A stretch of DNA of 64,000 nt from a candidate division KSB1 bacterium (lineage in GTDB: Bacteria; Electryoneota; RPQS01): positions 457,499 through 521,498 of the forward strand of contig JACRMR010000003.1 of assembly GCA_016214895.1 (NCBI GenBank), written 5' to 3'. Made by a program: the position numbers and the translations under genes. This document shows, piece after piece, positions 44,101 to 52,832 of the stretch; position 1 is the stretch's first letter; every line of letters begins with the position of its first letter. Below the pieces are notes generated by a model. It was not told the DNA's origin. It saw only the letters and a list, made by a program, of their open reading frames with translations, and searched no databases.

Positions 44101-45618
44101 ATGACAGGCAATTGGCGAAAAGCGCGCGGACTTGGAGCACGAGCGAAATCGTGGTCCTGGGTCCGCTTTGTGTTGTGGGTGCTGGTGTTGATCGCATTGT
44201 CGATTCATGACTTACAAGCCCAGCCGAACCCCGATACGCTGTGGACAAGGGTGTATGAGCAATACCCTGTGGAAGTCCAAGCAATCGCCGACGCACCAGA
44301 TGGAGGTTGGGTCGTTGCCGGAGCAGCCGGCTTTCCATCTGACGCTTTCGCCATGAAAATCGACTCGCAGGGTAATATCGTCTGGGCCAATTCGTGGGGC
44401 GATGCGGACCTCTTTGAGTCGATTTCGGGAATGGTCGCACTGCGTGATGGAGGCTATGTGTTAGTCGGAACCGTCTATGGACAGCCAATAGACTACGATC
44501 AACAGAACTACGTGGTCCGCTTGGCGGAAGCAGGTGACACCCTGTGGACACGTCGCTTCGGCGGAGACGATGGCGATTGGTCGCGCGATCTCATTGAAAT
44601 GCCCAACAGGGATTTGCTAGTCGTAGGCGACGCGGATATTAGCGGCGCTGATCCAGGACAGCGAGGGTTTGGCATCGTGCGCATAACGTCCGCCGGCGAC
44701 ATCGTCTGGAGTCGCTCGTTCGGCACCCCTTTGACGGATTGGGCATCCGCAGTCGTGCAGATTTCGGAGCATGATTACGCGGTATGTGGAACAGCGGGAT
44801 CGAGGTGGGAAGATGGTCAATCGCGGTTCCTGATGATTCGCGTCTCCGATGAGGGCGACTCTTTGGCAGCCGCGTTCTTCGGTGTCCGTCAATTCGCTGT
44901 GTTGTCCGCCGCTCGTTTCGTACCGCCGAATCAGGTGGCCTTGGTCGGCGACGTGAGTGACGATGGGCAGGATTCGGATTCTTATATAGTGCTTGCAGGT
45001 ACCGACGGCACTCCGATTTGGCAGCGGACCCTCGGTGGTTCTGGAAACGACTACGCTACGGCCGTCTGCAGGGAGGTCAGCCAGACCCTAGCAGTCCTTT
45101 CTACGACGGGATCCTTCGGCGCGGGTTACTCAGATTACTGGCTACTCGGGATGAGTCTGACCGGTGACAGCCTGTGGTCGCGGACCTACGGCGGCAGCGG
45201 GGGAAGCGACCACGGTCGAGCCATCGCGGGGAGCTCTGATGCTGGCTATGTCTGTTCGGGATTCCGGTTCGGGCCGGGTCTGGATTACAATGGTGCTTTT
45301 ATCGTGAGAACCGGACCGGATCTTACATCGGCTCAGCAACGAACGCCTTCTCCCAATCCGTTGGCCAGTATCACATGTTACCCGAATCCGTTCAATGCGG
45401 TGGCATTCGTAGCGTTTGAGCTTGACGGACCTTCCCCCTACCGGGCACAGGCGGTTGACCTGCAAGGCCGTGTCGTGTGGCGGGAGCAGACGGGAATGCC
45501 GGTGAGAGGCCGACAAATGCTTCGATGGGATGCCACGCGGTTGGCCAGCGGGAGCTACTTTGTACAGGTCTTGACGCCAAACGGCCACTTGCAGACACGG
45601 ATAACACTGACAAAATAG
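44101..45618 (+). CDS. secreted delta-60-type repeat protein with sorting domain
   Basis: About 505 residues. The leader (ARAKSWSWVRFVLWVLVLIA) is nearly the same as in the gene at 42585. The signal peptide ends near LQAQ. About seven repeats of the type GGxxGDWSRDLIEM...GDIVWSRSFG follow, then a sorting domain, CYPNPFNAVAFVAFEL. The ATG at 44101 has GGGAGG directly upstream; a GTG at 44071 extends the frame but has no such signal. It is paralogous to 46407 and to the C-terminal repeats of 25752. Function is unknown; it is probably surface-exposed. Confidence 0.82.
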   Translation: MTGNWRKARGLGARAKSWSWVRFVLWVLVLIALSIHDLQAQPNPDTLWTRVYEQYPVEVQAIADAPDGGWVVAGAAGFPSDAFAMKIDSQGNIVWANSWGDADLFESISGMVALRDGGYVLVGTVYGQPIDYDQQNYVVRLAEAGDTLWTRRFGGDDGDWSRDLIEMPNRDLLVVGDADISGADPGQRGFGIVRITSAGDIVWSRSFGTPLTDWASAVVQISEHDYAVCGTAGSRWEDGQSRFLMIRVSDEGDSLAAAFFGVRQFAVLSAARFVPPNQVALVGDVSDDGQDSDSYIVLAGTDGTPIWQRTLGGSGNDYATAVCREVSQTLAVLSTTGSFGAGYSDYWLLGMSLTGDSLWSRTYGGSGGSDHGRAIAGSSDAGYVCSGFRFGPGLDYNGAFIVRTGPDLTSAQQRTPSPNPLASITCYPNPFNAVAFVAFELDGPSPYRAQAVDLQGRVVWREQTGMPVRGRQMLRWDATRLASGSYFVQVLTPNGHLQTRITLTK

Positions 45619-45748
45619 TGTAGGTAGCGCGTGAGCGGTCCCCGGGCGGCTGCAAATTCGCAAGATGATTTCTTTTGCTTGACCGAGTCGTTCGGTAGCG
45701 GCAGATTGACGGTGGCGACGTAGATCGGCAACCGGCACGGAGGGGCGC

Positions 45749-45764
45749 ATGACACGCGATGGAG
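45749..45764 (+). pseudogene. start of a third leader copy, cut by an IS3 remnant
   Basis: ATGACACGCGATGGAG, preceded by CGGAGGGGCGC, matches the start region of the gene at 42585 (ATGACACGCGAAAGG after GGGAGGGGAGT). The upstream bases also resemble those before 44101. The frame is broken at 45765 by the left end of the IS3-like element. No continuation of the gene was found beyond the element. Confidence 0.55.
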
Positions 45765-45785
45765 TGTACCCCAAAAACTGGACAG

Positions 45786-46085
45786 TCAGCTGTGTTGAGT
45801 TAGCTGCGGTGTTGAGGGTTGTCTTGATTTGAGTTCGGACTCGATCGGGGATAGATATCCGAGGGCCGAGTGGCGTCGATCGCGATTGCGGACCCGGTCG
45901 ATGAAGTGCGGCGGCTGGGCCTGTGCTCCTGCGAACGTGTCGCAGTTGGACAGATGAACTTCTTCCTTTTTCAGCGTGGCCATGGCGAAGTGCGGACTCT
46001 GGACGGGCTTGAGCTGACGCTCGCCAAGGCTATTTTCTTGAAGGTGAATCTGCTGTGTCCGCTGTTGGATGATCTCGCCTTTCAT
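45786..46085 (-). pseudogene. IS3 OrfB transposase, C-terminal remnant
   Basis: The last 60 residues match the end of IS3-family OrfB: LKKEEVHLSNCDTFAGAQAQ, then HFIDRVRNRDRRHSALGYLS and PIESE. The DDE residues upstream are lost; the first 35 residues of the open stretch have no family match. Confidence 0.8.
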
Positions 46086-46242
46086 CTGCTGATCGGCGAG
46101 CAGCTCCGGCAGCGACGGTGCCGAGGCAAATTGGGATCAGTTTATACATTCGCGCCACCGCCGCCTGACCCTGACCCGACTCCAGCTCTTCCACCACCCG
46201 CCGCTTAAACTCCGGACTGAAGATCCTGCTCTGACGTGGCAT
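46030..46242 (-). pseudogene. IS3 OrfA, N-terminal remnant
   Basis: The first 30 residues read as an OrfA helix-turn-helix start (RIFSPEFKRRVVEELESGQG, then QAAVARMYKL). Homology stops where the deletion joins it to OrfB-derived sequence. Confidence 0.75.
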
Positions 46243-46357
46243 CCTTGGCTCCTTGCTGACCCCGCGCCTAATCTACCAAATCAACCCCTAACTGTCCAGT
46301 CCGATGCGTACAGTCCAACTCCCTGTCCCCGACGGTCAAATTCGATTCTCCTTCCTG

Positions 46358-46393
46358 CACACCTTGCTGCTTGCGGCGAGGTGTGTTTTGTTT
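46358..46393 (+). terminator. rho-independent terminator, repeated type
   Basis: ACACCTTGCTGC pairs fully with GCGGCGAGGTGT (with two G-T wobbles), then TTTTGTTT. The same stem occurs at 48509. It probably ended the transcript from 44101 before the IS3 insertion separated them. Confidence 0.75.
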
Positions 46394-46406
46394 CAGGATT
46401 CTATTT

Positions 46407-47903
46407 ATGAATGAACAACGTCTCCGACGCAATCCGCGATCTTGCATGATGGCAGTGGCACTCGTGGGAGTGCTGTTGGTCGCCCTGTCTGGCCACGCGC
46501 AGCTTGATACCATATGGACCCGCAGCTTCAGCGAGTACAGCATCGAGATTTCGACGTCCCTGGTCGCGATGCCGGACGGAGGGTTCGTCAGCACGGGCTA
46601 CATCTCTGATACGGCGTATGCAGAGTGGGACGGGATCATCCGTAAATTGGACAGATTTGGGACGGTCCAATGGAGTCATGTTAGTAACATGCAGGAAGAG
46701 AACTATCTGATCGGTGCAGCGCTGACAGGTGACGGAAGCGTAGTGGCGGTGGGGGGCTACGATGTCAGTCCGGCACCGCGAATCATGATTCTCAAATTCA
46801 ATTCCGCAGGCGACACGCTCTGGGCAAGATCCTATGGCCATCTGGAGTTCAGTGTCGCGACGCACATTATGGGGACGATGGACGGTGGTGCCATTGCATT
46901 CGCCCAAACGGTGAATTCAACCGACTCCCATCTCGACGGCTATGCGATTCGACTTGACTTGGCGGGTGACACGTTGTGGACGCGGCAGTTCACTCGTGGC
47001 CGCTTCACGCGTATTGACATAAGGGCTGTGGTCGAGAACGGCGACGGGGGATACTTGCTGGCGGGGGATGTAGTCGATACGCGTGCAATGCCGATCCTCT
47101 ATCAACCATACCTGATTAACATCGACCAGAATGGTGACACCCTCTGGACCAGAATCTACTCGGCTCCCGACACGAACTTCCATGTCACAGCGGCTTGTGG
47201 CGATGGCTGTGGAGGTTATGTGATCAGCGGCACCAAGAACTACGTCGGTGCGTACCTTCTTCGTGCGGATCATGACGGATACATGGTCTCATTCGATACG
47301 CTGAATCATCTCGATCTATTCAGCAGTATATATAGGCTAACATCCCTGAACGATGGGTCGGTTGTGATATCGGCGATGCGTGACTCACATGTCCCTCCGT
47401 TTGGGACTAGTGCCCGCTTCATCGCGCGACTGGACCGACAAGCGCGTGTGATATGGTCCGCCGATTATTTGGTTGAGAACTGGTTTAACACCTATGGCGG
47501 TCCCATGGTGCTCGCATCAGACACTGGCGTGGCAACCTATGGTGGCTACCGTGACACCCTCAATAGCCACCACGGGGGCCACTATGCTTTGTTCGAGGGG
47601 CGCGAGCTATTATACGTCGATGAGGCCCACCGACCGCCGGTTCCCGACGCCTACTATCAAGTGTATCCCAATCCGTTCAACTCTACCACGACGCTCCGCT
47701 TCTTCACTCCACAGGGTGGACCAGTAGCCATCGACATTTTTGATCTCCTCGGACGGCGAGTCGGCGGCCTCAGGAGTACCGCGTCCTGTCCGGGATTTCA
47801 TGAGGCTTTCTTTGATGCGGCAGGCCTGAGCACGGGGACTTACTGGTCCATCATCTCGGGTGCCGGGACCTCCTATCGGGGAAAGCTGGTGCTGCTGCGG
47901 TAA
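46407..47903 (+). CDS. secreted delta-60-type repeat protein with sorting domain
   Basis: About 498 residues. The signal peptide (MMAVALVGVLLVALSGHAQ) is followed by repeats such as MPDGGFVSTGY and NSAGDTLWARSYG, and a full sorting domain (VYPNPFNSTTTLRFF; IDIFDLLGRRVGG). It is a paralogue of 44101, opening LDTIWTRSFSEYSIEISTS where the other has PDTLWTRVYEQYPVEVQ, but its leader differs. The ATG at 46407 has a weak AGGA upstream; a GTG... type extension to 46371 would lie inside the terminator hairpin and is unlikely. Function is unknown. Confidence 0.82.
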   Translation: MNEQRLRRNPRSCMMAVALVGVLLVALSGHAQLDTIWTRSFSEYSIEISTSLVAMPDGGFVSTGYISDTAYAEWDGIIRKLDRFGTVQWSHVSNMQEENYLIGAALTGDGSVVAVGGYDVSPAPRIMILKFNSAGDTLWARSYGHLEFSVATHIMGTMDGGAIAFAQTVNSTDSHLDGYAIRLDLAGDTLWTRQFTRGRFTRIDIRAVVENGDGGYLLAGDVVDTRAMPILYQPYLINIDQNGDTLWTRIYSAPDTNFHVTAACGDGCGGYVISGTKNYVGAYLLRADHDGYMVSFDTLNHLDLFSSIYRLTSLNDGSVVISAMRDSHVPPFGTSARFIARLDRQARVIWSADYLVENWFNTYGGPMVLASDTGVATYGGYRDTLNSHHGGHYALFEGRELLYVDEAHRPPVPDAYYQVYPNPFNSTTTLRFFTPQGGPVAIDIFDLLGRRVGGLRSTASCPGFHEAFFDAAGLSTGTYWSIISGAGTSYRGKLVLLR

Positions 47904-48109
47904 TATTTCACTCGCAATCTCTCATCTCTTCATCCTCCGCCCCCCATCGAGGCACCTCCTTTGCCATACAAACTGCGGGGCAAACCAGAATATCAGGAGA
48001 CATCATGGCCTTTCAAGCGGCGGCATATACGGCGCGTGCTCCGCTCGGGAGAGAACCGTGCGAGTGAGATTCGTGGGCGCGAGGCGGATGTTCTGAGCGG
48101 ATGTCCAGG

Positions 48110-48246
48110 CGGGCGTGTTTCCGAAAGGACCTCGCCGAGGTACCCGTCCGTGGTTGCTCGGAATCTGTTCCTGTTCGTGGACGCTTGACGCAAGTTGTGG
48201 CGTAAGATCGGTGCCTTCCGGCGGGGACACAGTCCCCGCTCGGCGA
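48110..48246 (+). repeat. dispersed repeat, copy A (inverted relative to 49756-49917)
   Basis: The core CCGAAAGGACCTCGCCGAGG and the flanking CCCGTCC...CGGAATCTG match the reverse complement of 49859-49906, and TTCCGGCGGGG...CCCCGCTCGGCG matches the other end. The region 47904-48508 around it contains no supported gene. Confidence 0.7.
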
Positions 48247-48508
48247 AGAAGTGAAATGGACGCTCCGTGGTCCTTCGGGCCCCATCGCTTTGACACCGTG
48301 CCGTCAATGTGGCAAATGGTCCAGCCTTGGCCGCGTGACGCGATTGTAACATCTTTCACTTGACTTTTTCGATATTCATTGTTAAGCTATGGACACGACC
48401 TTGGGGGGACCAACGGAAGTAGGTTTGACATGCCGACCATGAGTATCTTCCTGCCGAGCATTCTGGCCGTTCCTGACGGACGGCCCACACCTCGACGAAC
48501 CATCATCG

Positions 48509-48547
48509 ACACCTTGCTGCGTCCTGCGGCGAGGTGTTTTTTGTTTT
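48509..48547 (+). terminator. rho-independent terminator, second copy of the repeated type
   Basis: ACACCTTGCTGC and GCGGCGAGGTGT form the same 12-bp stem as at 46358, with a five-base loop and a TTTTTTGTTTT tail. It is about 600 bases beyond the gene at 46407, its only upstream candidate. Confidence 0.75.
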
Positions 48548-48586
48548 GTCCATCGCAGTTTGAAAACTCTCCGCTCCCTGCAGAGG

Positions 48587-48767
48587 TCTGCCCTGCTCGT
48601 CGACCGTGCACTAAAGGCGTCGGTGGACGGTCGTCGAAGGCGTTCACGTAGACCTCAGCTGCGGAGCGGCCCCGGTCTTTGGCGCACCACTTCGCGTCGC
48701 GGAGCTGCATCTCGACGCTCTGTTCTTTGGTCGAGACGTGCGCGTCAATAGTGACTCGTTTTGTCAT
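48587..48767 (-). pseudogene. N-terminal remnant of a serine recombinase (resolvase)
   Basis: TKRVTIDAHVSTKEQSVEMQ, then LRDAKWCAKDRG, corresponds to the catalytic start of serine recombinases (normally ARVSTxxQ with the active Ser in VST). Homology fades after about 60 residues and the rest of the catalytic and DNA-binding domains are absent, the reading frame continuing into the terminator. It points to former mobile DNA here. Confidence 0.7.
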
Positions 48768-48892
48768 ATTCGGTGAGGAGGGAGACTGCAGGGAAGTCCA
48801 TAGTGAAGTGACGGACTTTCCACTTGGTATCCATGCGAAGAGTGCACGTTATCCCCTCCACAATGCGGCGATTTAAGTCTAAGGGTCCATTC

Positions 48893-49675
48893 ATGAACTT
48901 GCAGCAAGACAACCGGTCTCCAGATCAAGGCAAGTTATCCGAATCCATGTTTTGGATGCGGGGTGCTCGCTTTTTGGTTTTCTGTGTACTTGCGATTCCG
49001 TCACTTGCTCAGATGCATGACGGCGCACCAGAAGGTCGATCCGCAGTTGAGAAAGCGAACTTGCCGAAGACGGCGCGTGCGATTCGATCACGTTCATTGT
49101 CCGTGCAGGTTGGGGTGCCTTATCCGTTTGATAACAGTGATTTGAAGTACTATTCAGCTGGCGGTCTTAGTTTCAGAATGCGCATTGCGTCCATGTTGGG
49201 GGCAAGACTCGGAGTCGGCTTATCTAGTTCGTACAGTACATTCAACTTCAACTACTCCGAATTCCAAAGGGCGACTGACTACCGTGGCCAGGAAGGCGGT
49301 CGTGCATATGCTTTCACGATTGGGGTGGGGGTTGAGTATCACCTTTTCGCCCGCCCTCACGTGTATGACCTAAGTCCCGATCTCGCTATTGGCTACATGC
49401 GTGGCGCGGTGGGTTGGCTTAAGTTCCCAAGTGGAGAAGCCCAAGGGTTTCGAGGAGAGTCGAATGACCTCTACGCGGAACTGGGCGTGTCAACATCGAG
49501 GAAGTTAACCTCGGTTGTCTGGGGTCAACTGCGGTTCGCGATGACTTCTCAACTTACTAGCGAGTGGAACCATCACTTGTCGTTCGCGACGCTTTCATTC
49601 GGCGTCTGTCTACGACCGAGTCTTTCACGCGGCGGCATGTGTGCGGCACGTGTCCCGCTCTGGAGAGAATGTTAG
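48893..49675 (+). CDS. outer-membrane beta-barrel-like protein
   Basis: About 260 residues. A signal-like segment (RGARFLVFCVLAIPSLAQ) is preceded by a hydrophilic leader, followed by alternating amphipathic strands (LSVQVGVPYPF, GLSFRMRIASMLGARLGVGL, AYAFTIGVGVEYHLF, LSFATLSFGVCL), as in small outer-membrane barrels. I used the ATG at 48893 with AAGGG upstream; ATGs at 48947 and 48959 lie nearer the signal. It lies between the inverted repeat copies and may be part of a mobile cassette. No specific family recognised. Confidence 0.65.
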   Translation: MNLQQDNRSPDQGKLSESMFWMRGARFLVFCVLAIPSLAQMHDGAPEGRSAVEKANLPKTARAIRSRSLSVQVGVPYPFDNSDLKYYSAGGLSFRMRIASMLGARLGVGLSSSYSTFNFNYSEFQRATDYRGQEGGRAYAFTIGVGVEYHLFARPHVYDLSPDLAIGYMRGAVGWLKFPSGEAQGFRGESNDLYAELGVSTSRKLTSVVWGQLRFAMTSQLTSEWNHHLSFATLSFGVCLRPSLSRGGMCAARVPLWREC

Positions 49676-49755
49676 ACTCTTTCGATAGTCAAAAGCGAGC
49701 AATCTAACCGAGCGCATATTGATGCGGCGCTACGGAGATTTCACGCACAGCTATG

Positions 49756-49917
49756 CGGGCTTGTTGCCCAAACGAGAATCCGCCGAGCGGGGTGCCCTCG
49801 CCCCGCCGGAATCGGGGTGAGTCACGCCCTGATCTTCATCGAACTTGTAAGTTTCTTCTCAGATTCCGGGCACCCGGGGACGGGTGCCTCGGCGAAGTCT
49901 TTTCGGCAACAAGCCCG
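49756..49917. repeat. MITE-like element with terminal inverted repeats (dispersed repeat copy B)
   Basis: The 162-bp stretch begins CGGGCTTGTTGCC (49756) and ends GGCAACAAGCCCG (49905-49917), a perfect 13-bp inverted repeat. The interior is rich in GC palindromes (e.g. GGGCACCCGGGGACGGGTGCC). It has no gene. Its reverse complement shares its core with copy A at 48110. Confidence 0.65.
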
Positions 49918-49986
49918 TGCGGCGCTGCAACCGGGTCGATTCCTGATTGTTAAATACAGCGCCGTCGTGTTGATCATGCAACGAGC

Positions 49987-50013
49987 AGCGCCTGACCGGG
50001 GTGGTCAGGCGCT
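49987..50013 (-). terminator. terminator of rpsU
   Basis: A perfect 11-bp stem (AGCGCCTGACC and its complement) around GGGGT lies 33 bases beyond the rpsU stop. It could also work rightward, where TTTGTCAT follows. Confidence 0.7.
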
Positions 50014-50045
50014 TTGTCATACTTGAGCAGTCCGAAACCGCGGGA

Positions 50046-50243
50046 TCAGCGGTTATCGTAGGCGCGCATCTTTCGCTGCTTGCGGAGGGCGGCGTTGTCC
50101 TCGCGTTTTTTGATTTCGGAGGGCTTTTCGAAGCGTTGCCGACGGCGGATTTCGGCCATTAAGCCGGCCTTTTCGCAGGCTTTGGAGAAGCGGCGGAAGG
50201 CGCGATCGAACGGTTCACCTTCACGGATTTTGACAAACGGCAA
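50046..50243 (-). CDS. rpsU: 30S ribosomal protein bS21
   Basis: A 65-residue basic protein, PFVKIREGEPFDRAFRRFSK, followed by RRRQRFEKPSEIKKRE and a Lys/Arg-rich tail. This is full-length bS21, which binds near the anti-Shine-Dalgarno end of 16S rRNA. The start codon is TTG: a strong GAGGAGGTGA lies seven bases upstream, and no ATG or GTG is available at that distance. It stands alone, followed by a hairpin. Confidence 0.95.
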   Translation of the reverse strand: MPFVKIREGEPFDRAFRRFSKACEKAGLMAEIRRRQRFEKPSEIKKREDNAALRKQRKMRAYDNR

Positions 50244-50559
50244 TGTTATTCACCTCCTCTCGCGGTTTTTAACCACATGTCGCGGCGAAGCGGCACCGTG
50301 GGTTAGATAGTTCAGCACAACAATATAACCAAGCCTCCCGGGATTGTCAACTCCTTCGCGGAGCCGGGGTGGGCGCGATCGCGGGCAATCGACGGTGATG
50401 AAACAATAACAGGAGGTTGGAGAGGTGATTTCATGAATATGTGTACAGGATATTGTAATCCGGAAGCTGTGTGTGTATATTAGAGAGTTGGTGAAGATTT
50501 AACATAGCTGTCAACTTGCCGGAATGCCGGTTGACCTCAAATCACCGGGAGGGCCACCC
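50244..50559. other. divergent intergenic region
   Basis: This 316-bp region separates divergently read rpsU and the secreted protein gene and should contain both promoters. No gene seen. AT-rich stretches at about 50290-50345 and 50435-50510 are candidates. Confidence 0.4.
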
Positions 50560-52734
50560 ATGCGTAACCGCGTAGTAACTTTGCTGCTATTGATCGCTGC
50601 TCAGTCGATGACGCTGCGGGATGCGACTGCGCAGGTCTGGGGCCAGTACGCATTCAGCGGATATGCGTCCGGCTGGTGCTCGGCGGATAACAGTTGTTTC
50701 AATCCATACCCGAGCCCGACCGAGAACAGTTTCTTTGCCAATACACTGTTCGCGAATATCTGGGGGCATCAACTGGGGTTGGCGCAGATTCGCGAAGAGG
50801 AAGAGAGTACAGGGCCGATGAGCTGCGAGCAGAGTCCTACGACAGCCGACGGCTACACGGCGACCTACGCCTATCTCGACGGCGTCAATACGAACGCGGT
50901 GACGATCTCGTACATGATCAATCCGGTGGTGTATTGTTACACGGAGCAGCATCGCGCGGTCGCCTCGGATACGCTGGACGTTGGGTTTGTCTTCGATGTA
51001 ACCGGCGCGCCCCCCGGGTCACCGATTACGATCTATGTGAGCTGGGATCACTTCGGCGGCATTAGCGGTCCGTACGGATCGGAGCGTCCGCCGTTCTATA
51101 ATGAGGACGAAAACTGCTGGACGACGGCGCGGATCTGGGTGAACGGCATGGAGCAGTTGCTCGGCCGTTTCGACTTCAACCTGGCCACCATCTCGGGGTT
51201 CAACCAGCTCCTCAACCAGAGTTTCGCGATCAACACCTTCGTCGGACAGGCGTTGACCACGGTGGAAGTCGAACTGATCGCTTATGCTGAGGTGAACGAC
51301 CCTTGCCCGCTCGGGAACTTCGGCATCCGGAAGCCGGACGAGAATAGCGCGAACCAGAACGGCATGATCCGACTTAGCATTGATGCCCCGAATCCCTTGA
51401 CGGAGCCGGATTCACTCTATACGGCATGGTTGGATTTCTCGGTGGACATCGGCGGGGACGCGGAGCTGAGCGATACTCCGTCCACGGGCAACGAGGTGTT
51501 TGACCCGGCGGACGTCTATCAATGGCACACTCCGTTACTGCCGCCGGGCGGCGTGGACGGCATGTACAATGACGAGGTGCTGTACGGTTTCGATCCGCCT
51601 CCGGTTGCGCCCGATGGACCGCCGCCATTGACGGGCGCTCCGTGCGGCGTGGGTCCGTATGGGCCACTTGCTTATCTCGACATCGATGACTACGACTTCC
51701 TGGATTTCAACCTATCCAGTTTTGCTTACGGCCCGAATCAGGGTCCGATCGGATTCTTCCTCGCGGGCTGCGTTCACGACGCGGACAACTTTTTCATCTC
51801 GTTCGACGATGATGAAGAGCCGAACTGGGCGAATCCGTTCAGTGTGGCAACGAGCAGCGGTTCGCCGATGCAGGGCGATCTGTACGGTCAGGCCGGTCGT
51901 CACGACGAGGTTCTGGGATTGACCGTGGCCGCGATGCCCGGCGGCGCGCCGGTCGTCTTTCAATATCCGTTTCAATCAGAACTGGAGTTGCATCCGAGCC
52001 TCGGTCCCGATCCCGACGGGTTAATGCCGCAAGTTGATGACGATGTTGATGGTCTCGACATCCGCACCGGTCAATGTAACGTCTGGTATTTCTCCGTGGA
52101 TCACGAGGCCAGTTTTGGCCTGAATCCCGGTGCGGTTTATGAGAAGCTTGGCGGCGGGCCGGGCGGTGGATTCATTATGGCGGTTGATCCGGCATTTCAT
52201 CTTGGACTGCCCCTGGGAGTGGATCTCGACGCGATGGAGTTTTGCTGGCTCTATAGCAATGTGTTGGGCGGCGCGGGATTGGCATTGATGTTCAGCGTGG
52301 ATGTGGACGACCCGTTTACGCCGGAGGACGAGTCGGGCTTTCTCGATCCGGGGATGATCTACTTCTCTTTCCTGGACGGCGTTTCGCTGCCCTATTTGGT
52401 CACATCGTTGGGCGAGAACATCGATGCGCTGGCGGCCTGGGATTCTCCGCTCTACACGAACTACATCACGCCGCCGAGTCCGTGTGCGGCGGTTGGCGAT
52501 CTGACGATTCAATGGGTGAGCGGGCAGGTCAATCTGAACTTCACGGCTCCGCAGGCGGGGACATTCACCTTATATCAGACGACGAATCCTAACCAGCCGA
52601 CGCCTCCGCCCAGTCCGGGGTGGATCACCGCGGGGACGGCCACCGCATCCGCCGCCGGGCAGTTGATGGGATTCACGGTTTCAGCGGCGGGCACGGGCTA
52701 TGCGAATTACGCGGTGATTTCGCGCTGCCCGTAA
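50560..52734 (+). CDS. large secreted protein of unknown function
   Basis: About 724 residues with a signal peptide (RNRVVTLLLLIAAQSMTL ending near ATAQ) and then a long beta-rich, Asp/Pro/Gly-rich region without obvious repeats. It contains many acidic turns (FDDDEEPNWANPF, QVDDDVDGLDI, VDVDDPFTPEDESG) that could bind calcium, by analogy only. The C-terminal 75 residues look like a fibronectin-type or similar beta domain. No YPNPFN sorting domain is present. The ATG at 50560 follows GGGAGGG; a more upstream ATG at 50524 is less likely. No family recognised. Confidence 0.7.
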   Translation: MRNRVVTLLLLIAAQSMTLRDATAQVWGQYAFSGYASGWCSADNSCFNPYPSPTENSFFANTLFANIWGHQLGLAQIREEEESTGPMSCEQSPTTADGYTATYAYLDGVNTNAVTISYMINPVVYCYTEQHRAVASDTLDVGFVFDVTGAPPGSPITIYVSWDHFGGISGPYGSERPPFYNEDENCWTTARIWVNGMEQLLGRFDFNLATISGFNQLLNQSFAINTFVGQALTTVEVELIAYAEVNDPCPLGNFGIRKPDENSANQNGMIRLSIDAPNPLTEPDSLYTAWLDFSVDIGGDAELSDTPSTGNEVFDPADVYQWHTPLLPPGGVDGMYNDEVLYGFDPPPVAPDGPPPLTGAPCGVGPYGPLAYLDIDDYDFLDFNLSSFAYGPNQGPIGFFLAGCVHDADNFFISFDDDEEPNWANPFSVATSSGSPMQGDLYGQAGRHDEVLGLTVAAMPGGAPVVFQYPFQSELELHPSLGPDPDGLMPQVDDDVDGLDIRTGQCNVWYFSVDHEASFGLNPGAVYEKLGGGPGGGFIMAVDPAFHLGLPLGVDLDAMEFCWLYSNVLGGAGLALMFSVDVDDPFTPEDESGFLDPGMIYFSFLDGVSLPYLVTSLGENIDALAAWDSPLYTNYITPPSPCAAVGDLTIQWVSGQVNLNFTAPQAGTFTLYQTTNPNQPTPPPSPGWITAGTATASAAGQLMGFTVSAAGTGYANYAVISRCP

Positions 52735-52758
52735 GTCACCAACCCTCCACACCAGAAA

Positions 52759-52791
52759 CGCAAGCCCGAGGCAATTCGCCTCGGGCTTGCG
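52759..52791. terminator. bidirectional terminator between convergent genes
   Basis: A perfect 14-bp stem (CGCAAGCCCGAGGC and its complement) with a five-base loop lies between the secreted-protein stop and the acyl-CoA dehydrogenase stop. A TTTCACGTTTC repeat follows it. Confidence 0.85.
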
Positions 52792-52832
52792 CATTTCACG
52801 TTTCAAGTTTCACGTTTCAGATCTTCCTCCCC

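Larger units (their letters stand above)
45765..46312 (-). mobile_element. internally deleted IS3-family insertion sequence
   Basis: About 548 bp. The left end is TGTACCCCAAAAACTGGACA. The right end is ACTGTCCAGT-ccgatgc-GTACA (46291-46312), so the ends are inverted repeats with a diverged centre. Inside, on the minus strand, are the start of OrfA and the end of the OrfB transposase. The middle of the element, including most of the DDE catalytic domain, is missing, so it cannot transpose on its own. No target duplication was visible. Confidence 0.8.

Noticed and set aside
47993..48359. Overlapping minus-strand open frames of about 90-119 codons
   Set aside because: They lie in the dispersed repeat. 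The similar translated words in the other copy come from DNA repeat identity, not from a conserved protein.
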